DNA of 37,091 nt, taken from positions 1 to 37,091 of the forward strand of contig NZ_SMKU01000056.1 in NCBI RefSeq assembly GCF_004349215.1. The letters run 5' to 3'. Shown one piece after another: positions 34,108-37,091 of this stretch (position 1 is its first letter; every line of letters starts with the position of its first letter). Below the pieces are notes generated by a model. The model was not told where the DNA came from, made no database searches, and saw nothing but the letters and a program-made list of their open reading frames with translations. Position numbers and translations under genes: made by a program. The DNA comes from Actinomadura rubrisoli. Its GTDB lineage: Bacteria; Actinomycetota; Actinomycetes; Streptosporangiales; Streptosporangiaceae.

Positions 34108-35319
34108 ATGGTGACGTACGGGAGCGCGACGCTCGGCCGCGCGCGGGTCGCGGTGACGGTGGCGTTCACGGCGCACGGCCTGCTCGGCGCCGCCTGGGTG
34201 GCCCGCATCCCGCAGATCAAGGAGCATCTCGGGCTGAGCGAGGGCGCGATGGGCGTCGCGCTGCTCGGCGCGCCCGTCGGCGTCGCCGTCGCGGTGCGGT
34301 TCGCCGGGGCGATCGTCGCGCGGTGGGGGAGCCGGGCGACGACCGTGGCCGGCGGGATCGTGGCCGCCCTGTCGCTGGTGCCGCTGGGCCTCGCCTGGAA
34401 CCTCGGCGTGTTGATCTGCGCCCTGGCCGTCCTCGGCGGCTCGCTGGGCCTGATGGACGTGGCCATGAACGCCCAGGGCGTGGCCGTCGAACGCGGCTAC
34501 GGCCGTCCGCTGATGTCCGGGCTGCACGGCGCGTACAGCATCGGGACCTTGCTGGCCGCCTTGATCGGTGCGGCCGCGGCTCACGCGCACGTCCCGGTCG
34601 CGGTGCACCTGAGCGTGGCGGCCGCCGCGTTGATCGGCCTGCTGCTGGCCGGGTGCCGTGATCTGTTGGATCGTTCCGTGGACGCCTTGCCCGATCTTCC
34701 GGACGAGCCCGCCGCGGCTTCGTCCGCCGCCGGGACCTCTGGGCGGTGGGTGCTGGTGATGCTGGGGATCATCGGGCTCTGCTCGTTCGTCGGCGAGGGC
34801 GCCATGGCGGACTGGAGCGCGATCTACCTGCGGGAGGACCTGGGCACCGGTCCTGGGCTCGCCGGCCTCGGCTTCGCCGGGTGCGCGGTGGCGATGACGG
34901 CGGGCCGCCTCGCCGGAGACCGGGTCGTGGCGCGGTTCGGCCCGGTCGCGGTGCTGCGCGCGGGGTCGCTGGTCGCCGCGGTCGGCCTCGGGCTCGGTCT
35001 CGCGGCCCGGAACCCGGCGGCCGCCGTGGCCGGATTCACGCTCTTCGGCCTCGGTGTCGCCGTCGTCGCGCCCGTCACCTTCAGCGCGGCGGGCAATGTG
35101 CCCGGCGTGCCCGCGGCGACCGGGATCGCCCGGGTGACCGGCGTCGGCTACCTCGGCCTGCTGGGCGGCCCGCCCGTCATCGGCTTCGTCGCGCAGGGCG
35201 TGGGGCTCGGGTGGGCGCTGGCCGTCCCGGTCGGGCTGGTCGGGCTGATCGTCCTGCTGGCCCCCGCCACCGGCACCGCCGCGGCCGCCGCGGCGTCCCC
35301 GGACGCCGCCGATCCCTGA
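34108..35319 (+). CDS. MFS transporter
   Basis: This is a 403-residue major facilitator protein with about 12 predicted TM helices in two halves. It starts with VAVTVAFTAHGLLGAAWVAR and the DLHA-type sugar/fucose-permease-like opening IPQIKEHLGLSEGAMGVALL. The conserved SLGLMDVAMNAQGVAVER (about 112-129) and LMSGLHGAYSIGTLLAAL (about 134-151) motifs match the YbjJ-like branch of the family. A central loop with Pro/Asp-rich sequence (about 195-208) separates the halves, and the C-terminus ends in an Ala-rich stretch. The substrate cannot be deduced. It is followed by a GtrA-family gene with its own -10 element. Confidence 0.88.
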   Translation: MVTYGSATLGRARVAVTVAFTAHGLLGAAWVARIPQIKEHLGLSEGAMGVALLGAPVGVAVAVRFAGAIVARWGSRATTVAGGIVAALSLVPLGLAWNLGVLICALAVLGGSLGLMDVAMNAQGVAVERGYGRPLMSGLHGAYSIGTLLAALIGAAAAHAHVPVAVHLSVAAAALIGLLLAGCRDLLDRSVDALPDLPDEPAAASSAAGTSGRWVLVMLGIIGLCSFVGEGAMADWSAIYLREDLGTGPGLAGLGFAGCAVAMTAGRLAGDRVVARFGPVAVLRAGSLVAAVGLGLGLAARNPAAAVAGFTLFGLGVAVVAPVTFSAAGNVPGVPAATGIARVTGVGYLGLLGGPPVIGFVAQGVGLGWALAVPVGLVGLIVLLAPATGTAAAAAASPDAADP

Positions 35320-35378
35320 GCGCGGTAGGCTCAGGATTCTTTGATGGCTTTGTGACCATGCCATATGCCCCATTCGGG

Positions 35379-35384
35379 TAAGGT
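35379..35384 (+). promoter_or_regulatory. -10 element of a likely leaderless gtrA gene
   Basis: TAAGGT lies 8 nt before the GTG start at 35393 in the 73-bp gap after the MFS gene. No ribosome-binding sequence lies between them. A clear -35 hexamer is not visible. Confidence 0.45.
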
Positions 35385-35392
35385 CTGGGCGG

Positions 35393-35854
35393 GTGAGCAC
35401 CATACAGCGGCCGAGACCTGCGAAAACGGTCCCGTCCGTACCGGCGTACCGTGCGTTTCTGCGCGAGCTCGCCACCTTCGGTTTTGTGGGTTTCGTCGGC
35501 ACCCTCATCACGTTCTTCGGCGCCAACCTGATGCGCGCCTGGCTCGGCGGCAGCCCGGTGATCAGCGTCGTCGTGCCGACCGTGCTGTCCACCCTGACGT
35601 CCTACCTGGCCAACCGCTTCTGGACGTTCCGGCACCGCGACAGCGACGGCTCGGGCCGCGAGGTCGTGACCTTCTTCGCGCTGAACGGCGTCGGGCTGCT
35701 CATCCAGGTGCTGTGCACCGGCTTCACCTACTACACGCTCGGGCTGCACGGCAGCGTCGCCTACAACGCGGCCCTGCTCGCCGGTCTCGGCCTCGGCTCG
35801 GCGTTCCGCTACTGGTCGTACAAGAAGTGGGTCTTCACGCCCGCCGCCGCCTGA
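35393..35854 (+). CDS. GtrA family membrane protein
   Basis: This is a 153-residue protein with four hydrophobic helices: FGFVGFVGTLITFFGANLM, PVISVVVPTVLSTLTSYLAN, VTFFALNGVGLLIQVLCTG and YNAALLAGLGLGSAFRYWS. It also has the family signatures NRFWTFRHRD and FRYWSYKKWVF. GtrA proteins are thought to move undecaprenyl-linked sugars across the membrane or support cell-surface glycan synthesis. No glycosyltransferase neighbours it, so its partner is elsewhere. The start is GTG 35393. The sigma-factor gene follows after 45 nt. Confidence 0.9.
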   Translation: MSTIQRPRPAKTVPSVPAYRAFLRELATFGFVGFVGTLITFFGANLMRAWLGGSPVISVVVPTVLSTLTSYLANRFWTFRHRDSDGSGREVVTFFALNGVGLLIQVLCTGFTYYTLGLHGSVAYNAALLAGLGLGSAFRYWSYKKWVFTPAAA

Positions 35855-35899
35855 CCCCGTCCCGGGAATGCCTCGGCCGAAGATCGCGTCATATTCATC

Positions 35900-36793
35900 A
35901 TGAGCGTGCCCCTCCAGGAACGTCCGCGCCGCCTCGACGACGAGTGGCAGGAGCACCGGCCCGCCGTGTTCGGCGCCGCGTACCGCATCACCGGCAGCGT
36001 CGCCGACGCCGACGACATCGTTCAGGACGTGTGGCTGCGCGCCGCCGCCCAGGACTCCCTCGACGGGATCCGCGACCTGCGCGCCTGGCTCGTCACCGTC
36101 GCGGCCCGCCGCGCCTACGACATCCTCGGCTCCGCCCGCGCCCGCCGCGTCGACTATGTGGGGCCCTGGCTGCCGGAACCACTGCTGACCGGCCCGGACG
36201 TGGCGGACGCCGTCCTCGTGGACGACACCGTCGGTACCGCGATGCTGATGGTCCTGGAGGAGCTCTCCCCGCCCGAGCGCGTCGCGTTCGTCCTGCATCA
36301 GGCGTTCGAGGTGCCGTACGAACGGATCGCCGACGTCCTCGGCAAGTCGCCCGCCGCCTGCCGCCAACTCGCCTCCCGTGCCCGCCGCAAGATCGCCGCC
36401 GCTCGGCTGGACCGTCCTGCCTCCCGGAGCGAGCGGGAGAAGGTCCTGAAGGCGTTCCGGACGGCCTACGAGAAGGGCGACGGCACCGCCCTGATGGAAC
36501 TCCTGGATCCGGACGCCACCTACACCACCGACGGCGGCGGCAAGGTCTTCGCCGCGCGCAAGATCATCAGGGGCGCGCTGAGGGTCGCCACCACCCTGGT
36601 CCGGGTGTCCGCCAAGAACGGCTACCGCACTGTCCCGGCCGAGGTGAACGGCCAGCCGGGCCTGCTCGTCTACCGCGACGACCAGCTGATAGGCGTCGAC
36701 ACCATGGACATACGCAACGGCCGAATCACCGCCTACCGCCGCGTCCTCAACCCCGACAAGCTGGTCGCCCTCCAAACCCGCCTGCCCCACTAG
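35900..36793 (+). CDS. ECF41/SigJ-type RNA polymerase sigma factor with SnoaL-like tail
   Basis: This is a 297-residue ECF sigma factor with a built-in C-terminal control domain. Region 2 is at about 15-85 (DADDIVQDVWLRA), the ECF41 hallmark WLPEPL at 90-95, region 4 at about 115-172 (LSPPERVAFVLHQAFEVPYE) and a SnoaL-like domain at about 178-297. The tail carries the DGGGK motif (211-215) and NPDKL (284-288), both characteristic of ECF41 and known to set activity. ECF41 genes usually sit beside a carboxymuconolactone-decarboxylase or oxidoreductase partner; none is in the window. No ECF41-type promoter (TGTCACA-N16-CGTC) is evident upstream. The start is ATG 35900. Confidence 0.93.
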   Translation: MSVPLQERPRRLDDEWQEHRPAVFGAAYRITGSVADADDIVQDVWLRAAAQDSLDGIRDLRAWLVTVAARRAYDILGSARARRVDYVGPWLPEPLLTGPDVADAVLVDDTVGTAMLMVLEELSPPERVAFVLHQAFEVPYERIADVLGKSPAACRQLASRARRKIAAARLDRPASRSEREKVLKAFRTAYEKGDGTALMELLDPDATYTTDGGGKVFAARKIIRGALRVATTLVRVSAKNGYRTVPAEVNGQPGLLVYRDDQLIGVDTMDIRNGRITAYRRVLNPDKLVALQTRLPH

Positions 36794-37091
36794 CCATCTG
36801 CTCGTCTTGGCAGGTTGACGGGCTCTGAGCGGGGACGGCTCCCAGCGAGAGGTCTACCCGCGTAGTCGGCTCATTGCGGCGTTCCGTTCCCATGAGGGCA
36901 GCGGCCTGGGCGAGGCGCCCGCAAGGAGATCGTCCAGGCCGCCGCCGGTCCTTAGCGATCCTCGCCGCCCGCAGTGGCGCGCTGTAGGCGTCGCCGGGAA
37001 CGCAGCCCCGATGCTGACGCGGAGAGGTGCGGGGGTGGAGTGAGAGTGCACGGAGCGGGTGAGGGCGCGGAGTGGGTGGAGTGTGTGGGGC
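36794..37091. other. Terminal 298 bp without a supported gene
   Basis: Short ORFs on both strands lack ribosome sites and recognisable domains. From 37021 to the end, the plus strand is almost free of C and rich in GGAG/GGTG runs. A start or end of a gene outside the window cannot be excluded. Confidence 0.6.

Noticed and set aside
36854..37051. 65-codon minus-strand ORF at the window end
   Set aside because: No ribosome site, no domain and low-complexity composition.

Overview
The window is high-GC DNA, with GTG and TTG starts, ATGA stop/start overlaps and actinobacterial housekeeping genes. It suggests a filamentous actinomycete; the gene order (era, leuA, M4 protease, recO, uppS, zinc uptake operon, glyS, ppdK, dgt) and the paralogue set fit Streptosporangiales/Thermomonosporaceae-like genomes. 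The family-level placement is inference from memory of such genomes and was not searched. I saw no insertion sequence, prophage, CRISPR array, tRNA or rRNA. This looks like a chromosomal core region with short accessory patches.

Layout. 1-5820: 3' part of a large signalling ATPase, Era GTPase, a membrane protein with a repetitive tail, and a zinc-ribbon/TerB-like protein translationally coupled to a dimethylarginine hydrolase. 5821-7773: leuA behind a leucine-rich leader peptide and hairpin (attenuator-like). 7774-9164: an M4 metalloprotease and an emfourin-type inhibitor on the minus strand. 9348-10888: recO-uppS, overlapping. 10889-11061: a dense palindromic element. 11062-14516: osmC, then zur, znuB, znuC and znuA on the minus strand (transcribed znuA to zur), with a near-perfect Zur box at 14502-14516. 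14514-16845: DUF6703-like membrane protein, a divergent ABM-fold protein and a secreted DUF1906 protein. 16846-18468: glyS with a 5'-leader hairpin. 18671-21475: a small proline-rich membrane/secreted protein and a fused SecDF. 21477-23254: two DUF4190/septum-formation-type proteins, the upstream one a deleted mosaic of the other. 23442-27242: secreted 5'-nucleotidase and convergent GH15 glucoamylase/trehalase-type enzyme. 27539-33900: ppdK, a YdcF-like protein, dgt and a ferredoxin-reductase-type flavoprotein. 34108-36793: MFS transporter, GtrA protein and an ECF41/SigJ-type sigma factor. 36794-37091: no convincing gene.

How it fits together. The clearest functional unit is zinc homeostasis: binding lipoprotein, ATPase, permease and repressor are joined by three successive ATGA overlaps and preceded by a repressor site. 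leuA appears controlled by translation of Leu codons in a 15-residue leader. The protease and its small inhibitor form a self-contained pair. Two recurrent themes stand out at the DNA level. Many genes have a -10-like hexamer 5-8 nt before the start codon, which suggests leaderless transcripts. Short tandem repeats lie directly downstream of several stop codons.

No completely new multi-gene system is evident. The most unusual items are the mosaic septum-formation paralogue, the palindromic element between uppS and osmC, the leuA leader, the glyS leader hairpin, and the Zur box embedded in the 3' end of the preceding gene.
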